The translations under genes were made by a program, and so were the position numbers. From Rhodococcus sp. W8901 (GTDB lineage Bacteria; Actinomycetota; Actinomycetes; Mycobacteriales; Mycobacteriaceae), in contig NZ_CP054690.1 of NCBI RefSeq assembly GCF_013348805.1, forward strand, positions 558,001-622,000: a stretch of DNA of 64,000 bases, given 5' to 3'. Position 1 is the stretch's first letter. Every line of letters begins with the position of its first letter. Positions 44,164 through 54,501 of this stretch are shown here, piece after piece. The notes below the pieces were generated by a model. It was not told the DNA's origin and did no database searches. It saw nothing but the letters and a program-made list of their open reading frames with translations.

Positions 44164-46788
44164 TCAGAGCAGTCCGCGCGTGTGCGCGGCGGCGACCGCG
44201 TCGCGCCGGGTGGTGACGCCGAGTTTGCGGTAGATCCCGCGCAGGTGGGTCTTGACGGTGTTCACCGATACGCAGAGGTCGTTCGCAATCTGCTCGGCAG
44301 TTCGCCACGACGGAAGTTCGCCGAGTAGTTCGAGTTCCCGGGGAGTCAGCGCCTCGGTGGGCCCCGACTCGCGGGCCGGGAGCGACGCGACGACGCGATC
44401 CGCGAAACCTCCGAGGTGTCCAAATCTGCCTTGGCTGTTCAGTAGCAGGTCTCGAATTGACGGGTCGACGTCATGGAACGGGCGCAGCACCGACTCGGGT
44501 TCGGCGAGTCGCAGCGCCTCCGCCAAGGAGGAGTGGGTACGAGCGCGGTGTCCGCGCCGGTGCGCCGCCACAGCCTCGGCGAGCCACGCAGTGATCAGGT
44601 TCGTTGCTGCAATGCACATCAGGTTGCCGTCGAGCACCGGGACGAGCAGCTTCCGGGCCCGCTCGAAGTGCTGGTCGTGCAGGTGCGCGAGCGCATCGAT
44701 CACCACCGCGTCCCCGGTCCCGGGGAGCGCGACAGCGGAACGGGCGACGCATTCGTTGGCCCACTGTGATTCGCCCCCAAGCAGATAGGCCGAATGGATC
44801 GAGGGCAATACAGCGGCCGCGATGCCCGGCGGCGGCCGGTGTCGACTCGATCCGCCACCCGCATGGATCGCGGCCACCGACCCGTGTCGATCCTGCGACG
44901 TGGCGAGTCCGAACAGGGCGGCGAGGGACGATGCGGCCCGGGCCAGGTCGGTGTCGAGGTCCACCAGCGCCACCGTGGCAGTGCCGGCGGACTCGGTCGC
45001 GTCCTCGAGCCGGATCCATCGGCACCACGCGCCGAGCAGGACTGCCAGGTGGGTCTCGACATCGTGCGTCAGCTCCGCGTCGCGGCCCAGTTCGACTGCC
45101 TCGTCAGCGAATTCTGCTGCCTCGGAAACCCTGCCGCGACAGACGGATGCCGCCGCGAGGGCGGCGAGAGCATGCAGTACCGTGCGCGGGCTCCGGCCGG
45201 CCCGCGCGTGCGCGAGCGCTCGGCGCAGCGGGCCTTCGGCCCCAGCGGCGTCTCCCTGGTAGAGCCGCCCACGCCCCAGTTGGAGCAGGACGAACGCGTC
45301 CAGTTCGGGATCGCCGGTGGTCCCGGCATCGACGAGGGACAGGCGCGCGAGTGCGGGAGTGAGGTCGCCGGTCCGGATCGCCGCCTGCACGCGCAGGGAT
45401 TCATGGAGCAGACGCTGACGATCCGCGGTTCCATCGAGCGGCGGCCAACTCGGTTCCAGCGCTGCAAGTGTGGACTCGGCGGCAGGTGTGTTGCCGATGG
45501 CAAGGGCGGCCGCGGCGTCCGCCAGTCGGGCCGCGGGATGATCCCGCACCGACCTCGACGCTCGCGCGAGGAGCCGTTGGACGGTCTCACCATGGCCGTT
45601 CTGCACCAGGGTGAGGCCGGATTCGGACAGGACCCCGACTACGTGGTCGTGATCGCCGGCGTTGATGCCGTGTTCGAGTGAGAGCAGAGCATCGCCGAAC
45701 TCGGTGTACCACTGGGCGGTTGCCTGCTCCAGTTGTGCCACAGCCTTCGCGCCGAGGCGCGTCGTTTCCGCGCGCAGGTAGCTTCGGAGGAGCGGGTGGT
45801 ATCGAAAGACTGTGGGGGACTCCTCGATCCGGCTGAGGAGGCAGTTCTGATGCTCGAGTCGATCAGTGATGTCGTGTGCATCGGTGTAGCCGGTGAGCTG
45901 TTCGGCCAGTGCGACAGTGAAGGTGGCGGGTACCGATGTGTAGAGCAGGAACTCGCGTTCTCGGGGTTCGAGCCCTTCGAGGACCTGTTCGAAGAGGTAG
46001 TCCGCCACCGCGCGTCGATCGCCGGTGAAGTTGGCGATCAGTCCGGCGGGATCGGGGTGGCCTGCGAGCGACATTCCCGCCAGTCTCAATCCTGCCGCCC
46101 ACCCCTCGGTGCGTTTCATCAGCGCGGCGAGATCAGTGTCAGGAAGGTGCACATCGTGTTCGGTCAGCAGTTCGGCAGCTTCGTCCGCGGTGAAGGCGAG
46201 ATCCCGGAAGTCGAGGTCGAACACCTTGCCGTCGAGTCGCAGGCGCTGAACGGCAAGGGGCGGTTCGAATCTGCCGGCGATGACGATTCGGAGGCGGGCA
46301 GGGGGAGCGCGCAGGAACGACTCGAGATCCGCGAGCGCATCGGGGTCGTGCAGCAGGTGTGCGTCGTCGATGACGAGGCGGATCGGATCGGCGAACTGTC
46401 TCAGCGCCTCACCGATCGGAAACCGTTGCGCGGGAGACGGCGGCGGCAATCCCCGGCAGATGCGGCGCAACTCGGGATCGCCCGCGTTGACGAGCGCTGC
46501 GACGAGCGTGTCGTGCAGTACGTGCGAGTCGTTGTCGTGGTCGTCGACCGTGGCCCAGGCGGTGATCGGTTGTCCACCGTCGCTGCGCGCTCGACGAGCC
46601 CAGCCGGACAGTAGGGTGGTTTTCCCTGAACCTGCAGGGGCGCAGGCCAAAGCGACGTGCACGGCGGTCGGACCCTCGAAGGCGGCGTCGAGCGCATCCG
46701 CGAGCCGTTCCCGAAACACGATCCGATCGCTCCGGAACGCTGGAATATCAGCGCCCGCAGCGCAACTCCTGACCTGCGCGATCGACAC
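44164..46788 (-). CDS. Large LuxR-family (MalT/LAL-type) transcriptional regulator
   Basis: An 874-residue ATP-dependent regulator. The Walker A motif CAPAGSGKTTLL is at about 49-60 and Walker B IRLVIDDAHLL near 135. A long helical TPR-like middle would bind the inducer. The C-terminal LuxR helix-turn-helix is clear (LTPRELELLGELPSWRTAEQ, then NDLCVSVNTVKTHLRGIYRK). GTG at 46788 is chosen because GGGAGG lies 8 nt upstream; an ATG at 46806 adds six residues. It lies between the SulP and arylsulfatase genes, so it may control sulfate-ester use. Unlike most neighbours it is intact. A hairpin cluster sits just upstream of its start. Confidence 0.9.
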   Translation of the reverse strand: MSIAQVRSCAAGADIPAFRSDRIVFRERLADALDAAFEGPTAVHVALACAPAGSGKTTLLSGWARRARSDGGQPITAWATVDDHDNDSHVLHDTLVAALVNAGDPELRRICRGLPPPSPAQRFPIGEALRQFADPIRLVIDDAHLLHDPDALADLESFLRAPPARLRIVIAGRFEPPLAVQRLRLDGKVFDLDFRDLAFTADEAAELLTEHDVHLPDTDLAALMKRTEGWAAGLRLAGMSLAGHPDPAGLIANFTGDRRAVADYLFEQVLEGLEPREREFLLYTSVPATFTVALAEQLTGYTDAHDITDRLEHQNCLLSRIEESPTVFRYHPLLRSYLRAETTRLGAKAVAQLEQATAQWYTEFGDALLSLEHGINAGDHDHVVGVLSESGLTLVQNGHGETVQRLLARASRSVRDHPAARLADAAAALAIGNTPAAESTLAALEPSWPPLDGTADRQRLLHESLRVQAAIRTGDLTPALARLSLVDAGTTGDPELDAFVLLQLGRGRLYQGDAAGAEGPLRRALAHARAGRSPRTVLHALAALAAASVCRGRVSEAAEFADEAVELGRDAELTHDVETHLAVLLGAWCRWIRLEDATESAGTATVALVDLDTDLARAASSLAALFGLATSQDRHGSVAAIHAGGGSSRHRPPPGIAAAVLPSIHSAYLLGGESQWANECVARSAVALPGTGDAVVIDALAHLHDQHFERARKLLVPVLDGNLMCIAATNLITAWLAEAVAAHRRGHRARTHSSLAEALRLAEPESVLRPFHDVDPSIRDLLLNSQGRFGHLGGFADRVVASLPARESGPTEALTPRELELLGELPSWRTAEQIANDLCVSVNTVKTHLRGIYRKLGVTTRRDAVAAAHTRGLL

Positions 46789-46809
46789 CCGACATGCCTC
46801 CCACATAAC

Positions 46810-46838
46810 GAGCCCTCACCCGAGAGGGCTCCCGGGTG
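46810..46838 (-). promoter_or_regulatory. Overlapping inverted repeats upstream of the LuxR regulator
   Basis: GAGCCCTC (46810-46817) pairs with GAGGGCTC (46824-46831), while CACCCG (46817-46822) pairs with CGGGTG (46833-46838). The two stems share bases and exclude each other. They lie 22-50 bp upstream of the regulator's GTG start and could be an operator or a switchable leader. Role inferred. Confidence 0.45.
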
Positions 46839-46897
46839 AACCCCACGTAGCGCCCGAAGCTTAACGCGGGCAGGCGATTTTTCGCGCGATATGTCTC

Positions 46898-48879
46898 TCA
46901 ATCTCTGGCCATTGCGGCCTGCAGGTGCTTTTCGACGTCGACATACGCGTCGTCGGCGACGTCGAAGACCACCTTGACGATCCGGCCACCTCGATACTCG
47001 AAGCGGCCGGTGTAGTCGCTGGTCACGGCATCGCCACTGTCGTAGCCGATGCACAGGCCCTCACCGCACAGGGAGAAGTGGCCGGTCATCGTGCGAATCT
47101 CCGCGGACGCGACCTCCGTGCCGTCGATATGGAGGGCGGCGGGTCCGTAGGACTCGTGATGTTCACCCGTCCGTTCCTTGCGGAAGTCGACCCCGATGAT
47201 GTGGTGGCCGGCCCGAGGCGCCGGTGCCTCCACCACCTGCACGTCTCCCACACCGAGGAAGTTGTAGACGTACCGGACCGCGCCGTCCTTGATGTACAGC
47301 GCGTGGCCGCCGAACCGCGAACCGTGCGCGAAGATCACGCCCTCGGTGTCGGTCTCGGTGTGTACCTCGGAGAGGACCTTGAACGACACGCCGTGCGTGT
47401 TCGCCGCCGATCGCTCTGCGATCTCGCTGGTGTCGGGGTAATAGATGTACTGGCCACTCGGCGGCACCGGGACGTTGAACTCGAGCTTCAGGAAGGTCTC
47501 GAGGTCTTTACCCACCACGAGCAGATCGTTGAGGGGCAGTACCTTGTTGACCTTCGCCTCCTCCATCCACAACGCGGACAACTCCTGCACCATCTCGGGA
47601 TGATCTGCCGACAGGTCGCGCGCTTCGGAGCGGTCCTGGTCGGTGTGGAAGAGCTGCCACTTGTCCCGGTCGAAGTTGCTCATGCCGCTCATCGGGCCAT
47701 GTTCGGTGACGGCCTTCCATCCGTCGTGCCGGATTGCGCGGTTGCCGAACATCTCGTAGTACTGCGTTCGCTTGCGGGTCGGCGCATCCCCGTCGTCGAA
47801 CGAGTATCGCATCGACACCCCGGACAGGGGACTCTGCTTCACACCGTTCACGACGTCCGGCACGGCGACACCGCACGCCTCGAGAATGGTCGGAACGATA
47901 TCGGTGCAGTGGTGGTACTGGTCGCGAACCTCGCCGCGTGCCGCGATGCCCTTCGGCCACGAGATCACCAGCGGGTCGCAGATGCCGCCCTGGTACGTGT
48001 ATCGCTTGAACATCCGGTAAGGCGTGGAGAATGCGACCGCCCACCCGGTCGGATAGTGGTTGTAGGTGTCGGGGCTGCCAAGCTTGTCGATGAGCGGGAG
48101 GTTGTCCGCGATCGTGTCGTGGTAGCCGTTGAAGAACTTCCCCTCGTTGACGGACCCGTTGGGACTGCCCTCTCCGGACGCACCGTTGTCGGCGGCATAG
48201 ATCACGAGAGTGTTGTCGAGCTGGCCCGATTCCTCGAGGTAGTCGATGATCCGCCCGACCTGGGCGTCGGTGTATTCGGAGAATCCGGCGAACACCTCCG
48301 CCATCCGGCTGAAGAGTCTCTTCTCGTCGCCGTTGAGTGTGTCCCACGGCCGGACCGCATCACCCTCGGAGAACGTGCCCGGCGGCATCGGGTTGATCTC
48401 GGTGAGTTCGGTGTCCGCGGGAACGATGCCACGCTCGATCAGCCGGGGCAGCACCCATTCCCGGTACGCCTCGTAGCCGTCGTCGAACATGCCCTTGTAC
48501 TTGTCGATGTACTCCTGCGGCGCGTGGTGCGGGGCATGGTTCGCGCCCGGGCAGAACCACAGGTACCAGGGCTTGTCCGGCTCCGTCTGCTTGGAATCCC
48601 GGATGAAGGCCGGCCGGTCAGGAAGCAGGACCTGGTGGGGGAGCACAGTGCCGTGGTGTGCCACTGGCTGTAGGTGAGTCCGTCGGCAGCGAGGCGGTCG
48701 AGGGTCGGCATGCTCACCCGTCCGCCGTACGGCGACCAAGCGGCGGTGCCGGTGTCGTCGAACAGTACGACGAGAACGTTGGGTGCACCCTCGGGAGCCT
48801 TGTCGGCGGTGAATGCACTCCAATCCGGTTGGGAATCACGGATGTCGACATTGATGATGCCCTCGAACTCCTTGGCCAT
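46898..48879 (-). pseudogene. Arylsulfatase, copy 1, internal deletion plus frameshift
   Basis: An alkaline-phosphatase-superfamily arylsulfatase that would release sulfate from organic esters. The N-terminal 86 or so residues are intact, with the formylglycine motif CSPTR at Cys79. The sequence then jumps in a different frame, near 48610-48618, from CFLTGR to AFIRDSKQTEPDKPW. About 120 residues of the conserved core present in full-length relatives (about 780 residues) are missing, so the frame is lost. The rest, to ENLPL-like C-terminal sequences, is well conserved (AADNGASGEGSPNGSVNEGK). ATG at 48879 has GGAGG upstream. It diverges from SulP copy 2. Not functional as it stands. Confidence 0.85.
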
Positions 48880-48953
48880 GAGATCCTCCAGCACAGTGCG
48901 GTCATGGTTCGGTACAGGTCCGTTGTCGAGATAGTGGGCGCTACGGTGCGTTT

Positions 48954-48980
48954 CCTCTTCACCCGTCGTGTGTGAAGAGG
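48954..48980. promoter_or_regulatory. Inverted repeat in the sulfatase/SulP divergent region
   Basis: CCTCTTCAC (48954-48962) and GTGAAGAGG (48972-48980) are perfect 9-bp arms with a 9-bp spacer. They overlap the ribosome-binding site of SulP copy 2 and lie 75 bp upstream of the sulfatase start, so they may be an operator for the divergent pair. Confidence 0.5.
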
Positions 48981-48988
48981 AACTGGTG

Positions 48989-50704
48989 ATGGCGACGGAG
49001 CATGGCGACGTGACGCCTACGAAACGGACATGGCCCGTCTTCGGCTCGTTGCAGTCCTACCGACGTGAGTGGATCCGCCCGGACGTGGTTGCCGGGCTGA
49101 CGGTGTGGGCCGTGCTGGTGCCGGAAGCCCTCGCGTACGCCACCATTGCGGGCGTTCCCCCGGTAGTCGGTCTGTACGCCGCTGTCCCGGCTCTGATCCT
49201 GTATGCGGCAGCGGGCAGTTCGCGTCACCTCATAGTCGGGCCGATGTCGGCCACGGCCGCGTTGTCGGCAGCGATCATCGCGCCGCTGGCAGGTGCCGAC
49301 GGTGGCAAGTACATCGCGCTGTCGACGGTCCTGGCGATCGCGACGGGAATCGTCGGGCTACTGGCCGGGTTGATCCGCCTCGGATTCATCGCGTCTTTCA
49401 TCTCCGAGCCGGTGCTCAAGGGTTTCATCGTCGGCCTGGCGCTCACCATCATCATCGGTCAGGTCCCCAAGCTGTTCGGTGTCGAGAAGTCCGATGGCAA
49501 CTTCTTCGAGCAGGCGTGGGGCGTGATCCGGCATCTCGGCGACACCGACTGGCGGACGCTGGTGGTCGGTGTGCTGAGTCTGGCGGTGGTGCTCGGCTTC
49601 AAACGGTGGCTACCGTTGGTTCCCGGTTCCCTGCTCGCCGTTCTGATCGGTATCGCCGCGGTCGGCGTCTTCGGCCTCGCCGACAAGGGCGTGACGATCG
49701 TCGGCCACATCGATTCGGGTCTGCCGTCGCTGGGACTGCCGTCCGGCGTGGGTTTCGACGATTACATCGACCTGCTGGGGCCGGCAGTAGGGGTGCTGCT
49801 CATCGGGTTCGCGGAGGGGCTCGGCGCTGCCAAGACTTATGCCGCGAAGGCCGGCTACGACGTGGACGCCAACCGGGAACTGATGGGTCTCGGCGCCGCC
49901 AACCTCGGTGCCGGCCTGGCGTCGGGGATGGTCGTCAACGGCAGCCTGTCCAAGACCGCCGTCAACGGCGGCGCTGGTGCCAAGTCGCAGGTCAGTGGGT
50001 TGATGGTGGCCGCGCTGACGATCTTGACGCTGTTGTTCCTGACCGGACTGTTCGAGAACCTGCCCGAGGCGACGCTGGCCGCGGTCGTGATCGCCGCGGT
50101 GATCGAGTTGGTGGACTTCGCGGCGCTGCGGCACCTCTACGGGGTGTGGACCGAGCGGCTGGGGAGCATCTACGGCTATGCGGCGCGGGCCGACTTCGCC
50201 GCGGCGATCGCCGCGATGGCCGGCGTGCTGCTGTTCGACACGCTGCCGGGCCTGGTGATCGGCATAGGGGTGTCGATGCTGCTGCTGCTATACCGAGTGT
50301 CCCGCCCCCATGTGGCTGCGCTCGTCAAGCAGGACACCCTGTGGGTGGATGCCGAACGGCACTCGGAAATCCCGACCCGGGACGACGTTGTGGTCGTACG
50401 GGTCGAGGCGGGCCTGTTCTTCGCGAACTGTGACCACGTGAAGGCCCGCATCGAGGATCTGTGCACCGACCGCACCCGTGTCGTGGTGCTGGACGCCGAG
50501 ACCTCGCCCTTCGTGGACGTCACCGCCGCGAAGATGTTGATGGAGCTTCGGGATGCGCTCGGTCGGAAGGGAATCGATCTTCGCGTCGCACGCGACATCG
50601 GCCAGTTCCGGGACACACTCGGCCGGGCTGCGACGGAGGGCCGGTCGGTGTCCGTGTACCCGACCGTCGCCGCCGCCCTGGCCGGGACCGGTGCGGACGC
50701 CTGA
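48989..50704 (+). CDS. SulP-family anion (sulfate) transporter with STAS domain, copy 2, intact
   Basis: A 571-residue SulP transporter, the only unbroken one in the window. The core has about 12-14 membrane segments, beginning DVVAGLTVWAVLVPEALAYA, including the family signature ISEPVLKGFIVGLALTIIIG and NLGAGLASGMVVNGSLSKTA. The last 130 residues form the STAS regulatory domain (VVVRVEAGLFFANCDHVKAR, ETSPFVDVTAAKML). ATG at 48989 is used; a GTG at 48986 and an upstream GTG 48968 are alternatives. It probably imports sulfate released by the sulfatases, though SulP proteins also move bicarbonate or other anions. Confidence 0.92.
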   Translation: MATEHGDVTPTKRTWPVFGSLQSYRREWIRPDVVAGLTVWAVLVPEALAYATIAGVPPVVGLYAAVPALILYAAAGSSRHLIVGPMSATAALSAAIIAPLAGADGGKYIALSTVLAIATGIVGLLAGLIRLGFIASFISEPVLKGFIVGLALTIIIGQVPKLFGVEKSDGNFFEQAWGVIRHLGDTDWRTLVVGVLSLAVVLGFKRWLPLVPGSLLAVLIGIAAVGVFGLADKGVTIVGHIDSGLPSLGLPSGVGFDDYIDLLGPAVGVLLIGFAEGLGAAKTYAAKAGYDVDANRELMGLGAANLGAGLASGMVVNGSLSKTAVNGGAGAKSQVSGLMVAALTILTLLFLTGLFENLPEATLAAVVIAAVIELVDFAALRHLYGVWTERLGSIYGYAARADFAAAIAAMAGVLLFDTLPGLVIGIGVSMLLLLYRVSRPHVAALVKQDTLWVDAERHSEIPTRDDVVVVRVEAGLFFANCDHVKARIEDLCTDRTRVVVLDAETSPFVDVTAAKMLMELRDALGRKGIDLRVARDIGQFRDTLGRAATEGRSVSVYPTVAAALAGTGADA

Positions 50705-50806
50705 ACGAGGTGCGGACACTCACCCGCGGTGGATGAAGCCGACGACGTGACGCGGTGCCTACGGTCACGGTAGGTGCGCGAATATATACGGAGAGGGATC
50801 AACACG

Positions 50807-53066
50807 ATGAGCTTCGATCCGAACGATCTTCAGCGAGGGACGCTTCCGATTCCCGATCTCGCGTACACCGGCACCGTCACCTATGACGCGACCGATCCGG
50901 ACACGAAGTTCCCGCCGATCCGGCGGCTGTTGCCTCCCGAGGGCGCGCCGAACGTGTTGGTCGTACTGATCGACGACGTGGGGTTCGGGGCCTCGAGCGC
51001 GTTCGGTGGTCCGATCGAGACGCCGAACTTCGAGCGGGTGGCCGCGCAGGGCCTCGAGTACACCCGGTTCCACACCACCGCGTTGTGCTCGCCTACCCGC
51101 GCGGCGCTGCTGTCCGGTCGCAACCACCACACCGTCGGCATGGGTGGCATCACCGAGATCGCCACCAGCGCACCGGGCTACAACTCGCTGCGGCCCAACA
51201 ACTGCGCGCCCCTCGCGGAGACCCTGAAGCTCAACGGGTACAACACCGCCCAGTTCGGCAAGTGCCACGAGGTGCCGGTGTGGGAGGCCTCGGCGGTGGG
51301 TCCGTTCGACCACTGGCCGCACCCCCGAAGAGGGCTACCACTTCATGGGTGACATGACGGACAAGGCCATCGACTGGACGCGTCAGCAGAAGTCCCTCGC
51401 TCCGGACAAGCCGTTCATCACCTACTTCGCGCCCGGTGCGACGCACGCCCCGCACCACGTGTCCAAGGAGTGGGCGGACAAGTACCGCGGCCAGTTCGAC
51501 CAGGACTGGGATGTACTGCGCCAGGAGACATTCGAACGGCAGAAGGCGCTCGGCGTCATCCCGCAGGACGCGGTGCTCACCGAGCGCAGCCCCGGTATCC
51601 CCGCCTGGGACGAGATGAGCGAGACCATCAAGCCGGCCCTCGTCCGTCAGATGGAGGTGTACGCGGGCTTCCTCGACTACGCAGACCACCACGTCGGCCG
51701 TCTCCTGGACGCGCTCGAGGAGCTCGACGTGCTCGACGACACCCTCGTCTACGTGATCATCGGCGACAACGGGGCATCCGCCGAGGGGTCGATGCACGGC
51801 ACCACCAACGAGGGCTTCACGATCAACCACATGAACGAGATCGAGACCGAGGAGTACGTCGCCGCGCACATCGACGACATCGGGACCCCGAGCTCGTACA
51901 ACCACTACGCGGTCGGCTGGGCGCACGCGATGGACACGCCCTACCAGTGGACCAAGCAGGTGGCCTCGCACTGGGGCGGCACCCGCAACGGCACCATCGT
52001 CAGCTGGCCCAACGGTATTGCGGCGCGCGGAGAGATTCGCACCCAGTTCACCCACGCCATCGATGTTGCCCCGACGGTCCTGCATGCCGCGGGGATTCCC
52101 GAGCCGACGACGGTGCACGGCGTCACCCAGCGCCCCTACGAGGGCGTCGCCATGAACTACTCGTTCGCCGACGCCGACGCGGCCGAGCAGCACGAGACGC
52201 AGTACTTCGAGATGCTCGGCAACCGGGCGATCTACCACAAGGGCTGGACGGCGGTCGCGAAGCACAAGGACCCCTGGGTTGCGTCGGACCACGGTCTCGA
52301 CGACGACGTGTGGGAGCTCTACAACGTGGAGGAGGACTGGACGCAGTCGCATGACCTGGCCGCCGAGTACCCGGACAAGCTCGCCCACCTGCAACGGCTG
52401 TTCCTCATCCAGGCCGCAAGGTTCAACGTGCTGCCGATGGACATCCGCTCCGCGGAACGGATGAACCCCGACATCGCGGGGCGGCCGGCGCTGATCACCG
52501 CGCAGAGCCAGACGTTCTATCGCGGCATGCGGCGCCTGAGCGAGAACTCGGCCATCAACATCAAGAACAAGTCCTTCACGGTCACAGCATCGGCCGAGGT
52601 GCCGGACAACGGCGTCAACGGGGTGATCATCGCGCAGGGCGGCGCCTACGGCGGTTGGTCGTTCTACGCGCTCGACGGCAAGCTCGCCTTCGCCTACAAC
52701 CTGCTCGGTATCGACACGGCCATCGTCCGTTCGGACACTTCGGTGGCACCCGGAAAGCAGGAACTGCGGGCGCATTTCGCGTACGACGGCGGGGGACTCG
52801 GCAAGGGCGGCACGGTCTCACTCTTCGCCGCTGATCAGAAGGTCGGCGAGGGCCGCGTGGAGCGGACCATCCCGTTCCAGTTCACCTTCGACGAGACCGT
52901 CGATGTCGGAGCGGATCTCGCCTCACCGGTGTCGCCCGACTACGGGGCAACCGGCAACGCGTTCACCGGAACCATCGACCGGGTGCGCATCGATCTCGGC
53001 GACGACGACCACGCGCACCTGGCCGACCCGGAGCATCTGATGAACATCGCGATGATGCAGCAGTAG
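50807..53066 (+). pseudogene. Arylsulfatase, copy 2, internal deletion plus frameshift
   Basis: A second arylsulfatase. ATG at 50807 (GAGAGGGA upstream) opens a frame with the catalytic CSPTR at Cys94 and NHHTVGMGGITEIATSAPG, reading to about 51325. There GPFDHWP runs into PEEGYHFMGDMTDKAIDW in another frame, so a stretch such as the YFYGFIGGETN region of relatives has been lost along with the frame. From 51331 to 53066 the rest is well conserved, including the C-terminal domain (ERMNPDIAGRPALI, INIKNKSFTV). It is the first gene of a + strand group with the DUF1254 and SulP copy 3 genes, following SulP copy 2. Confidence 0.85.
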
Positions 53067-53100
53067 AGCACCGACGACGGATCCAGGGAGAGGCGGCGGA

Positions 53101-54491
53101 ATGAGTGACATCGAGTTGTACCTGCAGAGTTCGTCCATTGCGCGGGACGGCGAACTACTCGCCCGGGACGACGTCGGAAAGGTGTTCGACGAGCTGGACT
53201 TCCAGCTCGCGACCCAGTCCTATCTGTGGGCGTTGCCGTTGGTGTCGTGGGCGCAGTGGCAGAGCGTGCACGAGAACGTATTCGGCACCGCGCCTTCGGA
53301 TCTCGTGGTGTACCGGACGTATCGGGATCGGCTGGGTCTCATCACCGCGAACGCGACGACGCCGTACATTCTCACCTTCTTCGAACTGAACCGGACCGGA
53401 CCGATGGTGATCGGGGCCTTCCGCCGGGGCCGACCGCCGGTGGCTGCGCCGACTTCTGGCAGCGCGAGTTCGCGACGATGGGGGAGATGGGTCCCGACCG
53501 GGGAGAGGGCGGGCAGTATCTCGTGGTGGGGCCCGGCCAGCAGTCACCCCCGGGAGACGGATTCCGGGTGCTGCAGTCGCCGATGATGCACGTGTTCTTC
53601 GGTTTCCGCACCCTCGATCCCGACCACGAGCGGTCCCGAACGCTCGTGGAAGCGGTTCGCGTCTACCCGTATGCGGAGCGCGAGAATCCGCCCCCGACCC
53701 GGCTGGTGTCACCGGACGGCCGGGAATGGTCCGGGATCCAACCCCGCGACCTCCGGTTCTGGGAACTGTTGCACGACGTCCTGCAGTCCGAACCGGTGGA
53801 GGAACGCGACCGATTTCCGATGGCCGGGTTGAAGCAGTTGGGCATCGAGAAGGGACAACCGTTCGCGCCGGACGAACGCCTGAGCAGCATCCTTCAGCGG
53901 GCGATCGACGCCGGCGAGATGTTCGCCCGGGCGAACGCGTTCGCGAAGCGGTTCCCGGGGTCGCAGTACTGGCCGGACCGCAAGTGGGACACCGCGATCG
54001 TGCTCGACAGTCCCACCCAGCGGGGCCGATAGCACGACGAACTGCTCGAACGCGCGTCGTGGTTCTACGAGGCCGTGTCATTCTCCATGGCGATGAAGAG
54101 CACCATGTCGGGTCTCGGACAGGCGTACCTGGGCGCGTACTTGGACGCCGACGGGAACTGGCTGGACGGCGGACGCGCGTACACGCTGCACGTTCCGGCC
54201 GGTGTGCCGGCGAAGCTGTTCTGGTCCGCGACGGTGTACGACGTCGATACCCGGTGCCTGGTCGACAACGAGCAGGGCCGCGGCGATCGCGGGTCGCGGG
54301 ACACCGACCTGGTGGTCGGCGACGACGGCTCCGTCGACCTGTACTTCGGGCCCACCGCGCCTCCGAGCCGTGAATCCAACTGGGTGCAGACCATTCCCGA
54401 CCGTCACTGGTTCTGCTATTTCCGGCTGTACGGCCCGCTCGAGCCGTACTTCGACCGCAGCTGGAAACTCGGCGACATCACCGGACTGTAG
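53101..54491 (+). pseudogene. DUF1254/DUF1214 protein with frameshift and nonsense codon
   Basis: A protein of about 460 residues with DUF1254 (LATQSYLWALPLVSWAQWQS) and DUF1214 (WSATVYDVDTRCLVDNEQGR, then TIPDRHWFCYFRLYGPL) domains. Reading breaks twice. Near 53412-53418 one base is missing, shifting RTGPMVIG to PPGPTAGGCADFWQREF. At 54030-54032 a TAG interrupts the same frame between TQRGR and HDELLERASWFYEA, where CAG (Gln) would restore it. Two different lesions make this a genuine pseudogene. Such genes are common near sulfatase loci but their function is unknown. Confidence 0.88.
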
Positions 54492-54501
54492 TGGAGGCGC
54501 G

